From assembly GCF_030812315.1 (NCBI RefSeq), contig NZ_JAUSSM010000002.1, positions 186,001 through 250,000 of the forward strand: a stretch of DNA of 64,000 nucleotides, written 5' to 3'. The notes beneath the pieces are model-generated. The model did no database searches. It had not been told where the DNA came from and saw only the letters and a list, made by a program, of their open reading frames with translations. The position numbers were made by a program, and so were the translations under genes. The DNA is from Arthrobacter oryzae. Its GTDB lineage: Bacteria; Actinomycetota; Actinomycetes; Actinomycetales; Micrococcaceae. This document shows positions 31,467-39,188 of this stretch, in pieces; position 1 is the stretch's first letter, and every line of letters starts with the position of its first letter.

Positions 31467-33860
31467 TCAGCTTCCGACGTAGGCAGCCAGGTGCTCGCCG
31501 GTCAGCGTGGAGCGTTCCGCGACGAGATCGGCCGGCGTGCCCTCGAAAACGATCCGTCCGCCGTCGTGGCCGGCGCCCGGGCCTAGGTCGATGAGCCAGT
31601 CTGCGTGTGCCATGACCGCCTGGTGGTGCTCGATCACGATGATCGATTTTCCGGACTCCACAAGGCGGTCGAGAAGGCCCAGCAGGTTCTGGACGTCGGC
31701 AAGGTGGAGTCCTGTGGTTGGTTCGTCGAGAACGTAGACATCGCCTTTTTCGGCCATCTGGGTGGCGAGCTTGACGCGCTGCCGCTCGCCGCCTGACAGC
31801 GTGGTGAGCGGCTGGCCAAGGGTGAGATAGCCGAGACCGACGTCCACGAGCCGGTCGAGGATCTTGTGGGCGGCAGGCGTACGCGCTTCACCTTCGCCGA
31901 AGAACCCTTCCGCCTCGGTCATCGACATGGCCAGCACCTCGGCGATGTTGCGGCCGCCCAGCTTGTATTCCAGGACGGACGCCTGGAACCTCTTGCCCTC
32001 GCAGTCCTCGCAGGTGGACTCCACGGTAGCCATAACACCCAGTTCGGTGAAGATGACGCCCGCGCCGTTGCAGGTGGGACAGGCGCCTTCCGAGTTGGAG
32101 CTGAACAGCGCCGGTTTGACCCCGTTGGCCTTCGCGAACGCTTTGCGGATCGGCTCAAGCAGCCCCGTGTACGTCGCCGGGTTGCTGCGCCGGGACCCCT
32201 TGATGGCACCCTGGTCGATCACCACCACACCGTCGCGGCCAGCCACCGAACCCTGGATCAGGGAACTTTTGCCCGAACCTGCCACACCCGTGACTACGCA
32301 CAGCACGCCCAGCGGAACGTCGACGTCGACGTCCTTAAGGTTGTGCGCCGACGCGCCACGCACCTCGAGCGCGCCCGAGGGTGTACGCACCGAGTCCTTG
32401 ACCCGGGCCCGATCGTCGAGGTGGCGGCCGGTGATGGTGTCGCTCCCCCGCAGCCCCTCGACGCTTCCCTCGAAGCACACCCTGCCGCCCTCGGTGCCGG
32501 CGCCGGGACCGAGGTCAACCACGTGGTCAGCGATGGCGATGGACTCAGGCTTGTGCTCGACGACGAGCACGGTGTTGCCTTTGTCGCGCAGCTGCAGCAG
32601 CAGCTGGTTCATCCGCTCGATGTCGTGCGGATGCAGGCCGATGGTCGGCTCGTCAAAGACGTAGGTGATGTCCGTGAGGGACGAGCCCAGATGCCGGATC
32701 ATCTTGGTGCGCTGGGCCTCTCCCCCGGACAGGGTGCCGGCCGGACGGTCCAGCGAGAGGTAGCCAAGCCCGATTTCGGCGAACGAGTCGAGCAGGTGCC
32801 GCAGGCCTTTAAGGAGGGGCGCGACCGAGGGCTCGTCGAGCTCGCGGACCCACCCGGCCAGGTCGCTGATCTGCATCTCGCACAGATCGGCAATGTTCTT
32901 GCCCTTGATCCTCGAGGACCTGGCCTCGGGACTGAGCCGCGTGCCGTCGCACTCGGGACAGGCCTGGAACGTGATGGCGCGTTCTACGAAGGCCCGGATG
33001 TGGGGCTGCATCGCGTCGACGTCCTTGGAGAGCATCGATTTCTGGATCTTCGGGATCAGGCCCTCGTACGTAAGGTTGATGCCCTCCACCTTGATCTTGG
33101 TCGGCTCCTTGTAAAGAAGGTCGTTCAGTTCCTTCTTGGTGAACTTCGCGATCGGCTTGTCCATGTCGAACCCGGCGCCGCTGAAAATGCGGCCGTACCA
33201 GCCATCCATGCTGTAGCCGGGGACCGTCAGGGCACCCTCTCCAAGCGACTTGCTGTCATCGTAAAGCGCAGTGAGGTCAAAGTCGGAAACCGAGCCCATG
33301 CCCTCGCAGCGCGGACACATGCCGCCCAGGTACACGGCACCCTGCACCACACTCTTCTCGACGCGGCCGCCTGCTTTCTCGGTGCTCATCACCCCGCTGG
33401 CCTTACGCGTTGGGACATTGAAGGAGAATGCCGTGGGCGGCCCGACGTGCGGGCTGCCCAACCGGCTGAAGAGAATGCGTAGCATCGCGTTGGCGTCAGT
33501 GGCGGTGCCGACGGTGGAGCGCGGGTTGGCCCCCATCCGCTCCTGGTCGACGATGATCGCCGTCGTCAGCCCCTCGAGGAAGTCCACGTCGGGCCGTGCC
33601 AGGTTCGGCATAAAGCCCTGCACAAAAGCGCTGTAGGTTTCGTTGATCATCCGCTGCGACTCGGCGGCGATCGTGCTGAACACCAGCGAGCTCTTGCCGG
33701 ATCCGGAGACGCCGGTGAACACCGTCAGCCGGCGCTTCGGGATCTCCAGGCTGATGTCCTTGAGGTTGTTCTCGCGGGCGCCCTGCACGCGGATCAGGTC
33801 GTGGCTGTCGGCGACGTGCTCCGCGTGCACCTGCGAGTCCGTCTGGGTGGCCATGCTCAT
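31467..33860 (-). CDS. UvrA-like ABC ATPase (UvrA2/DrrC class)
   Basis: 797 aa, about 150 residues shorter than housekeeping UvrA. Two ABC modules: the first with Walker A GVSGSGKSS near residue 50 and signature LSGGEAQR, the second with GVAGSGKSS and LSGGERQR. Zinc modules are visible as MCPRCEG, CPECDG and CPTCNG...CEDCEG. Missing length in the first module fits UvrA2 proteins, which lack the UvrB-binding region. Such proteins are linked to tolerance of DNA-intercalating drugs (DrrC in anthracycline producers) rather than general excision repair. It is divergent from the type III PKS operon, so a self-protection role is possible but is inference. ATG 33860 is followed by another ATG at 33854. 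Confidence 0.88.
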   Translation of the reverse strand: MSMATQTDSQVHAEHVADSHDLIRVQGARENNLKDISLEIPKRRLTVFTGVSGSGKSSLVFSTIAAESQRMINETYSAFVQGFMPNLARPDVDFLEGLTTAIIVDQERMGANPRSTVGTATDANAMLRILFSRLGSPHVGPPTAFSFNVPTRKASGVMSTEKAGGRVEKSVVQGAVYLGGMCPRCEGMGSVSDFDLTALYDDSKSLGEGALTVPGYSMDGWYGRIFSGAGFDMDKPIAKFTKKELNDLLYKEPTKIKVEGINLTYEGLIPKIQKSMLSKDVDAMQPHIRAFVERAITFQACPECDGTRLSPEARSSRIKGKNIADLCEMQISDLAGWVRELDEPSVAPLLKGLRHLLDSFAEIGLGYLSLDRPAGTLSGGEAQRTKMIRHLGSSLTDITYVFDEPTIGLHPHDIERMNQLLLQLRDKGNTVLVVEHKPESIAIADHVVDLGPGAGTEGGRVCFEGSVEGLRGSDTITGRHLDDRARVKDSVRTPSGALEVRGASAHNLKDVDVDVPLGVLCVVTGVAGSGKSSLIQGSVAGRDGVVVIDQGAIKGSRRSNPATYTGLLEPIRKAFAKANGVKPALFSSNSEGACPTCNGAGVIFTELGVMATVESTCEDCEGKRFQASVLEYKLGGRNIAEVLAMSMTEAEGFFGEGEARTPAAHKILDRLVDVGLGYLTLGQPLTTLSGGERQRVKLATQMAEKGDVYVLDEPTTGLHLADVQNLLGLLDRLVESGKSIIVIEHHQAVMAHADWLIDLGPGAGHDGGRIVFEGTPADLVAERSTLTGEHLAAYVGS

Positions 33861-33967
33861 CGTGTCTCCATCCGTTATTCGGGGGCCGCCTTCGTGGCAT
33901 GCGCCGGCGTCGCCTGCCTAAATCTAACCAGCATTGTCTTAACAGCAAAGCTCACTGAGAATGAACC

Positions 33968-35170
33968 ATGACGGTCTACATGAGGTCCCTGGAAACTGCT
34001 GTCCCGCCCACCGTTCTCATTCAGTCAGAAGCCCGCGATGTGTTCGCCGCCCAGCCGGGCCTTACCAGGCTGGGTTCCCGGCTGGTGAACACGTGTTTTG
34101 ATTCCGCCGCCATTGACACCCGGTACACGGCTGTCACGGAACTCACCAAGGACAGCCGCGCGGAGAATCCGCAGTTCTTTGACCCGGACACCGGCCTGGT
34201 CCTGAGTCCCAGCACCAAGGTCCGTAATGACATCTTCGGCCGCGAAGCCACCAAGCTCTTCGTGGAATCCGCCAGGGCCGCCCTGGATGCCTGCCCCGGA
34301 ATCGATGCATCCGACATCACCCACCTCGTGACTGTCTCGTGCACGGGTTTCTTCAACCCGGGGCCGGACTACAAAATCGTCCGCGCCCTCGGCCTGAATC
34401 CTGCCGTCCAGCGCTACCACCTTGGCTTTATGGGCTGTTACGCGGCTTTTCCGGCTCTGCGTGCCGCCAAGTCCTTCTGCGAGGCAGATCCCGACGCCGT
34501 GGTCCTGGTGGTCTGCGCGGAACTCTGCTCGCTCCACGTCCGGACCTCGAACGATCCCGACACGATCATGGGCTCGGCGTTGTTTGCCGACGGCGCGGCA
34601 GCGGCAGTCATTTCGGCCCGGGACATTCCGGACGGAAGCCCGCTGTTGCGGCTGGACCACTTCGAAACCGTGCTGACTCCCGTCGGTGAGGAATCCATGG
34701 CGTGGAACATCGGCGACGAAGGCTTCGAAATGGTGCTGGGAAACTATGTTCCGCACATCATTGACGACCACATCATCGGGGCGCTTGAACCCCTGCTTTC
34801 CCGCGATGAATCCTTGCGGGGACTCCCCTACCGGGATATCACCCACTGGGCCATCCACCCCGGCGGCCGGAGCATCCTTGACAAGGTGCAGTCCCGGCTC
34901 GAACTCACGGACGAGCAACTGGTGCCTGCCCGGGAAACCCTCCGCAACTTTGGCAACATGAGCAGCGCCACGGTGCTCTTTGTCCTCAAGCACATCGCCG
35001 GGCTCCCTCCGCAGGACGGCGATGAGCGGATCTGTTCGATGGCGTTCGGGCCCGGCCTGACAGTGGAAACGGCGATGTTCACCAAGGTGCGCGAACCTTT
35101 GACGGCAAGTTCGCCCGATGCAGCCGCCCAGGACGCGTCCGGCACACGGACTGAGCCGTCATTGATTTGA
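33968..35170 (+). CDS. Type III polyketide synthase
   Basis: 400 aa, typical for the chalcone-synthase-like family. The catalytic triad is complete: Cys157 in HLGFMGCYAAF, His297 in HWAIHPGGR and Asn330 in NFGNMSSAT. Such enzymes extend an acyl-CoA starter with malonyl-CoA and cyclise it to resorcinols, pyrones or naphthalenes. The product cannot be predicted from sequence; bacterial relatives make alkylresorcinols, alkylpyrones or tetrahydroxynaphthalene. It is the first gene of a three-gene operon: its stop overlaps the methyltransferase start (TGATG). The ribosome site is weak. The acidic, Ala/Ser-rich tail of about 20 residues is extra. Confidence 0.93.
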   Translation: MTVYMRSLETAVPPTVLIQSEARDVFAAQPGLTRLGSRLVNTCFDSAAIDTRYTAVTELTKDSRAENPQFFDPDTGLVLSPSTKVRNDIFGREATKLFVESARAALDACPGIDASDITHLVTVSCTGFFNPGPDYKIVRALGLNPAVQRYHLGFMGCYAAFPALRAAKSFCEADPDAVVLVVCAELCSLHVRTSNDPDTIMGSALFADGAAAAVISARDIPDGSPLLRLDHFETVLTPVGEESMAWNIGDEGFEMVLGNYVPHIIDDHIIGALEPLLSRDESLRGLPYRDITHWAIHPGGRSILDKVQSRLELTDEQLVPARETLRNFGNMSSATVLFVLKHIAGLPPQDGDERICSMAFGPGLTVETAMFTKVREPLTASSPDAAAQDASGTRTEPSLI

Positions 35171-35895
35171 TGGCCGGCCGGGGACTGCTGCGAGAGCGAG
35201 ACACCCACGCGGTGGAGGAAATGGACCGTCCCGGCTGCGATCCCGCACGCTTGAACCGCACGTACTCGCAGTTTTCCGTGGTCAACAGGGCCGTGGCCGG
35301 ATGGCGCGGAATCTACCGGGCACGCATCAGGCCGGTCCTGTCCGCCACCACGGTCACAACGCTGCTGGACATCGGGTGCGGCGGCGGGGACGTGCCTGTC
35401 CTGCTGGCGGCGTGGGCGGCCCGCGACCGGAGGAAGCTGGAGATCACAGCCATTGATCCGGACCGGCGCGCCTTCGACTTCGCCTTGCGCCGCGGGCGCG
35501 TCGACGGGGTGACGTTCCGGCAGGCGTCCACGGCGGAACTGGTCGACGAAGGGAAACTCTACGACGTCGTCGTGTCCAATCACGTCCTGCACCATCTGGG
35601 CACGGCCGAACTGCCGCAATTCCTCACTGAATCGGCGCTGCTGTCCCGCGGCACCGTCATCCACAACGACATCCGCCGCAGCCCCGCGGCCTACGCCCTG
35701 TTTTATGCGGTTTCGTGGCCGTTCCCCGGTTCCTACATCAGGGAGGACGGGCTGACTTCGATCCGCCGGAGCTACACAGCTGCCGAACTCCAGGCCGCCG
35801 CTCCCCCCGGCTGGTCGGTGCTGTCCCGTCCGCCCTTCCGCAACCTCCTGACATGCAACTCCCCGGCACCCAACGGGAACGCACGCGGTGATTGA
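35170..35895 (+). CDS. Class I SAM-dependent methyltransferase of the type III PKS operon
   Basis: 241 aa from ATG 35170, overlapping the PKS stop by one base. Motif I is TTLLDIGCGGGDVPVLL, motif II TAIDPDRRAFDFAL, and a later VVVSNHVLHHL corresponds to motif IV/post-IV. The overall form resembles UbiE/COQ5-like small-molecule methyltransferases. By context it methylates the polyketide phenol (C- or O-methylation). The next gene starts inside its last codons, so all three products are made together. In the similar srs cluster of Streptomyces, the tailoring methyltransferase is, from memory, of a different (membrane) family, so this enzyme may have been recruited separately. Confidence 0.87.
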   Translation: MAGRGLLRERDTHAVEEMDRPGCDPARLNRTYSQFSVVNRAVAGWRGIYRARIRPVLSATTVTTLLDIGCGGGDVPVLLAAWAARDRRKLEITAIDPDRRAFDFALRRGRVDGVTFRQASTAELVDEGKLYDVVVSNHVLHHLGTAELPQFLTESALLSRGTVIHNDIRRSPAAYALFYAVSWPFPGSYIREDGLTSIRRSYTAAELQAAAPPGWSVLSRPPFRNLLTCNSPAPNGNARGD

Positions 35896-37024
35896 CGTCG
35901 TCGTGGTGGGCGGCGGACCGGTGGGACTGTACCTGGCAGCCCTTCTGCTGCAACACGGAGTGTCAGTCCGCATCCTGGAGCGGCGCGCCGGGCCAAACAC
36001 CCACTCCCGTGCCATCGGCATCCATCCCCCGTCACTGGAGGCACTCGACGGCATTGGCGTCGCGTCCGGACTGGTGTCGGAGGGCGTGCAGATCCGTCGC
36101 GGCGTTGCCATCGGGGGCGGCGTGGAAGTGGCCGGGATGTCCTTCCACACCGTGTCGAGCCGCTACCCGTTCGTATTGTCGGTACCGCAGGCACGAACGG
36201 AAGCGGCCCTGGAACGGCGAGTCAGGGAGCTGGATGGCGGATCGCTGCTGCGCGGAGCTACCGTGACGGGACTGCACGACGACGGCGCGAGGGTTGCGGT
36301 GGACGTCGTCACCGCAAACGGCGAATCCCGGATTCACGCCTCCCTGGCCGTTGCCGCGGACGGTGTCCGCTCCACAGTCCGGCAGCTGCTGGCCGCCCCG
36401 ATGCGGGTCAAGGGCTACCCGGACAGCTATGTCATGGGCGATTTCGCTGACAGCACCGCGTTCGGTCCGGACGCGGCGCTGTTCCTGGAGCACGCCGGAA
36501 TCGTGGAGTCCTTTCCGCTGCCCGGAGGTGTGCGGCGCTGGGTGGCGAGAACGCGCGGAGCCGGCGCGGACGTGCCCGATGCCCGGTCCCTGACCGGGAT
36601 CGTGCGGGAACGGACCGGAGTCTCCGTCGACGCCGGCACCAATTCGATGCTGAGCAGCTTCGGCGTCCGCTCACGCCTGGTGACACGAATGATCCACGGA
36701 CGAACAGCGCTCGTCGGTGATGCCGCCCATGAAATCAGCCCCATCGGCGGCCAGGGAATGAACCTGGGCTGGCTGGACGCTGCTGTACTGGCGCCGCTGC
36801 TCCTCAGCCGGCTGGCGCACACGGACGTGGCACGGGAACTGCAGTGCTTTGAACGTCAACGGCTCCAGGCGGCCGCGAGGGCTGTGCGGCAGTCCGAAAT
36901 CAACATGATGCTTGGCCGGCCGCTGCCCCGTCCACTGTGGCATGCCCGGAACCGGCTGATCCGGTATGCGGCAAGCGTGCCTGCCATCAATTCACGCGCC
37001 GCCGCCCGCTTCACGATGCACTAG
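35888..37024 (+). CDS. FAD-dependent aromatic monooxygenase of the type III PKS operon
   Basis: 378 aa; GTG start overlaps the methyltransferase by 8 bases. The N-terminus VIDVVVVGGGPVGLYLAAL holds the GxGxxG FAD site; VAADGVRSTVRQLL is the DG motif and ALVGDAAHEISPIGGQGMN the GD motif of group A flavoprotein hydroxylases. Such enzymes hydroxylate phenolic rings with NAD(P)H and O2, often giving quinones after oxidation. It completes the operon: polyketide formation, methylation, ring hydroxylation. Length is slightly short for the group, which usually reaches 400-550 residues with a thioredoxin-like tail; that tail is absent here. Confidence 0.9.
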   Translation: MIDVVVVGGGPVGLYLAALLLQHGVSVRILERRAGPNTHSRAIGIHPPSLEALDGIGVASGLVSEGVQIRRGVAIGGGVEVAGMSFHTVSSRYPFVLSVPQARTEAALERRVRELDGGSLLRGATVTGLHDDGARVAVDVVTANGESRIHASLAVAADGVRSTVRQLLAAPMRVKGYPDSYVMGDFADSTAFGPDAALFLEHAGIVESFPLPGGVRRWVARTRGAGADVPDARSLTGIVRERTGVSVDAGTNSMLSSFGVRSRLVTRMIHGRTALVGDAAHEISPIGGQGMNLGWLDAAVLAPLLLSRLAHTDVARELQCFERQRLQAAARAVRQSEINMMLGRPLPRPLWHARNRLIRYAASVPAINSRAAARFTMH

Positions 37025-37044
37025 CGAAGTTCGCTGGTACAGGA

Positions 37045-37476
37045 CTACTCCGCTCCTGTCTGTTCCGCATCGGCGTCACTGTTGAAGTAGCAGTCGTAAC
37101 TGTCCTGGCTGGTGATCCGGCCGTCCCGGACCTCAAAGACCGAGGTGGTCCGTGCCCGGATGGTTTCGCCCGCATCCCAGTACCGGAGGTCCATCAACAG
37201 CGTGGCCGACCAGTCCGCTTCCAACACCACGCGGCTCTCCTCGCAGGTGGTCCGCCGAACGTCGAAACGCTGGCCGGACACCACCCGGCGGGTCTGGTCG
37301 GCGCTGGCCAGGACCTGGTCGCGGCTGCGGGTGGAGCCTTTGGGCGCAAGAAGGTGCGGCGCTTCGACGAGAGTGAAATCGTCCGCGAGGAAGGTGCCCA
37401 CCTCCGCTGCGCCGCCTCCGGCCTCAATGGCTCGTACAAATCCAAGGACACAGTTGAGGGGCGTCTGTTCAGTCAT
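37045..37476 (-). CDS. SnoaL/NTF2-like protein
   Basis: 143 aa from ATG 37476 (MTEQTPLNCVLGFVRAIEAG); the open frame extends upstream without protein-like sequence. The helix-rich start, the FLADDFTLVEAPHLLAPKGS strand and the cone of beta strands (ADWSATLLMDLRYWDAGETI... RTTSVFEVRDGRITSQDSYDCYF) fit the nuclear-transport-factor-2/SnoaL fold. Such proteins bind small hydrophobic ligands and include cyclases and isomerases. It is convergent with the monooxygenase gene, 20 bases away, so it could serve the polyketide pathway, but separate orientation weakens that idea. Confidence 0.75.
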   Translation of the reverse strand: MTEQTPLNCVLGFVRAIEAGGGAAEVGTFLADDFTLVEAPHLLAPKGSTRSRDQVLASADQTRRVVSGQRFDVRRTTCEESRVVLEADWSATLLMDLRYWDAGETIRARTTSVFEVRDGRITSQDSYDCYFNSDADAEQTGAE

Positions 37477-37535
37477 GCAACGAGGGTAGCCCATTGCCCG
37501 GCGACGCCGCGGAGCCAGGCCCTTAGACTGCTGGC

Positions 37536-38498
37536 ATGAGCGGCGTCCTGCAGGCGCGACGACGGCGGCACGCGGCCGCCGTTGTCGTTCTGGCTGTCCT
37601 GATGACCGCTCCGGCCGTGCAGGGCTGCAGTCCGGGAACTCCGGACCCCGCGCCTCAGGGGCCGGGGAACTCTGCCGCCCCTGAACCGGCGTCAACGGCG
37701 CCTGCGCCACGCGGGCCCCTGACAGCCGGGCTCAACCAGTTCAGGGACAACTACGGCACGCAGATCATCGAGATCCAGCTCAGCAACGCACTGTCCGAGC
37801 CCGTGACCGTTCTTGGCGCCGAACTGTCGAGCACTCTGTTCCCCGCGGGGGCAGCCTGGCACGCCGGCCCGGAGGGAACGGAAGTGCCGCCGGGCCAAAC
37901 CAAGAGCCTGCCGGCCAGGCTCCCCGGGCCCTCCTGCACTGGTCCTGTCCGGGACGCCGGCGCCCGCACGGTGCCGGCCGAGGCGACAGTCTCCGTCCGG
38001 CAGGGATCCACGACCAGCACAGTGCATCTGGCGGCTGCGGACCCCTTCGGCGTCCTCGCACGGAACCATGAAGAGCTGTGCCTTGCCCGGGACGCCGGGA
38101 ACGTGGCTGCATTCGGCCTGGCACCGGAGCTGGAGGTTGCGGCGGACGCCCGTACCGCCGTCGTACGCCTGACGGTCACCCCAAACGAAGCCGGAACCGG
38201 ACCAATCCGCGAACTGACCATTGAACGCATCGATGGGACTACCCTCCTGGCCGCACTGCCTGACAGCCCGTGGCCGGCCGGCGTTACGGTTGCTGCCGGC
38301 ACGGGTCCGGCAGAGTTCCACCTCCGGATCCGTCCCGCCCGCTGCGACCCCCATGCGGTCGCGGAGGACAAGGTGGGAACCCTCCTGCCCCTGGTCGTGA
38401 CCGTAGGCGGTCGGGAAGGCATCCTCAAAGTTGCCGCCGGCCCCGCACTCAAAGGCCGGATCCACGACTTCGTCACCGCGGCCTGCGGGGCGCACTAG
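37536..38498 (+). CDS. Putative lipoprotein of unknown function
   Basis: 320 aa. MSGVLQARRRRHAAAVVVLAVLMTAPAVQGC is a basic, hydrophobic export signal ending in a lipobox-like V-Q-G-C. A Pro/Ala-rich linker of about 30 residues follows, typical of actinobacterial surface lipoproteins. The rest is beta-rich, with four scattered Cys residues (SCTGPV, ELCLARD, RCDPHA, AACGAH) that could form two disulfides. I do not recognise a domain. The ATG lacks a clear ribosome site and may be leaderless. The next gene, def, starts 9 bases after the stop, so the two may be co-transcribed. Confidence 0.75.
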   Translation: MSGVLQARRRRHAAAVVVLAVLMTAPAVQGCSPGTPDPAPQGPGNSAAPEPASTAPAPRGPLTAGLNQFRDNYGTQIIEIQLSNALSEPVTVLGAELSSTLFPAGAAWHAGPEGTEVPPGQTKSLPARLPGPSCTGPVRDAGARTVPAEATVSVRQGSTTSTVHLAAADPFGVLARNHEELCLARDAGNVAAFGLAPELEVAADARTAVVRLTVTPNEAGTGPIRELTIERIDGTTLLAALPDSPWPAGVTVAAGTGPAEFHLRIRPARCDPHAVAEDKVGTLLPLVVTVGGREGILKVAAGPALKGRIHDFVTAACGAH

Positions 38499-38507
38499 GC
38501 TTTTCCC

Positions 38508-39179
38508 ATGCTTCATGTCGCGAACCCCACGCCGTTCAGCACCGCCCGGATCCACGAGACGGTTCAGGAAATCCTGGCCGCCGGCGTTCTTCCGCCCATC
38601 GTCCAGGCCGGCCACCCCGTGCTGCGGCAGCAGGCTGCCGTCTTTGACGGCCAGCTGGACAGCGCTGAACTCGCGGCGCTGATCGCCCTGATGCGTGAGG
38701 TGATGCATGACGCGCCGGGGGTCGGCCTGGCGGCTCCGCAGCTGGGCATCCCCCTGCAGCTCGCGGTCCTCGAAGACCAGTACGACGTCGACGCCGAAAC
38801 TTCCGCTGTCCGCGGCCGGTTACCGCTGGAGTTCCTTGCCGTTGTCAACCCGTCGTACCGCGCCGTGGGCAACGGCAGTGCGGCGTTCTATGAGGGCTGC
38901 CTCTCCCTCCAGGGGCTGCAGGCCGTGGTGTCGCGGCACGAGTCCGTGCGGCTCGAATTCACGGACCCGTCCGGAAGTGCCCGGCAGCAGGATTTCTCCG
39001 GCTGGCAGGCACGGATCGTGCAGCACGAGACCGACCACCTGCAGGGAATCCTTTACATCGACCGGGCTGAACTGCGCTCGCTCAGCAACAACGCCGAATA
39101 CGGTGCCCGTTGGGCCCATCCGGATATCGACCTGGCCCGGCAGGAGTTGGGGTTCCTGCCGGGCGCCCCTACGGACTAG
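38508..39179 (+). CDS. def: Peptide deformylase
   Basis: 223 aa. All three motifs of polypeptide deformylase are visible: GVGLAAPQ (residues 71-78), EGCLS (129-133) and HETDH (173-177), which supplies the metal-binding His pair and catalytic Glu; Cys131 is the third metal ligand. The enzyme removes the formyl group from the initiator Met of new proteins. The N-terminal 30 residues are longer than in typical bacterial Def. It begins 9 bases after a lipoprotein gene and is convergent with the S9 peptidase gene. Whether another def exists in the genome is not visible. Confidence 0.93.
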   Translation: MLHVANPTPFSTARIHETVQEILAAGVLPPIVQAGHPVLRQQAAVFDGQLDSAELAALIALMREVMHDAPGVGLAAPQLGIPLQLAVLEDQYDVDAETSAVRGRLPLEFLAVVNPSYRAVGNGSAAFYEGCLSLQGLQAVVSRHESVRLEFTDPSGSARQQDFSGWQARIVQHETDHLQGILYIDRAELRSLSNNAEYGARWAHPDIDLARQELGFLPGAPTD

Positions 39180-39188
39180 CCAGACAGC

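Noticed and set aside
31866..33482. Plus-strand open frame of 538 codons opposite the uvrA-like gene
   Set aside because: No ribosome site or domain. The minus strand has two complete ABC modules.
35166..35170. TTG at 35167 as start of the methyltransferase
   Set aside because: The ATG three bases later overlaps the PKS stop (TGATG), a normal coupling arrangement.
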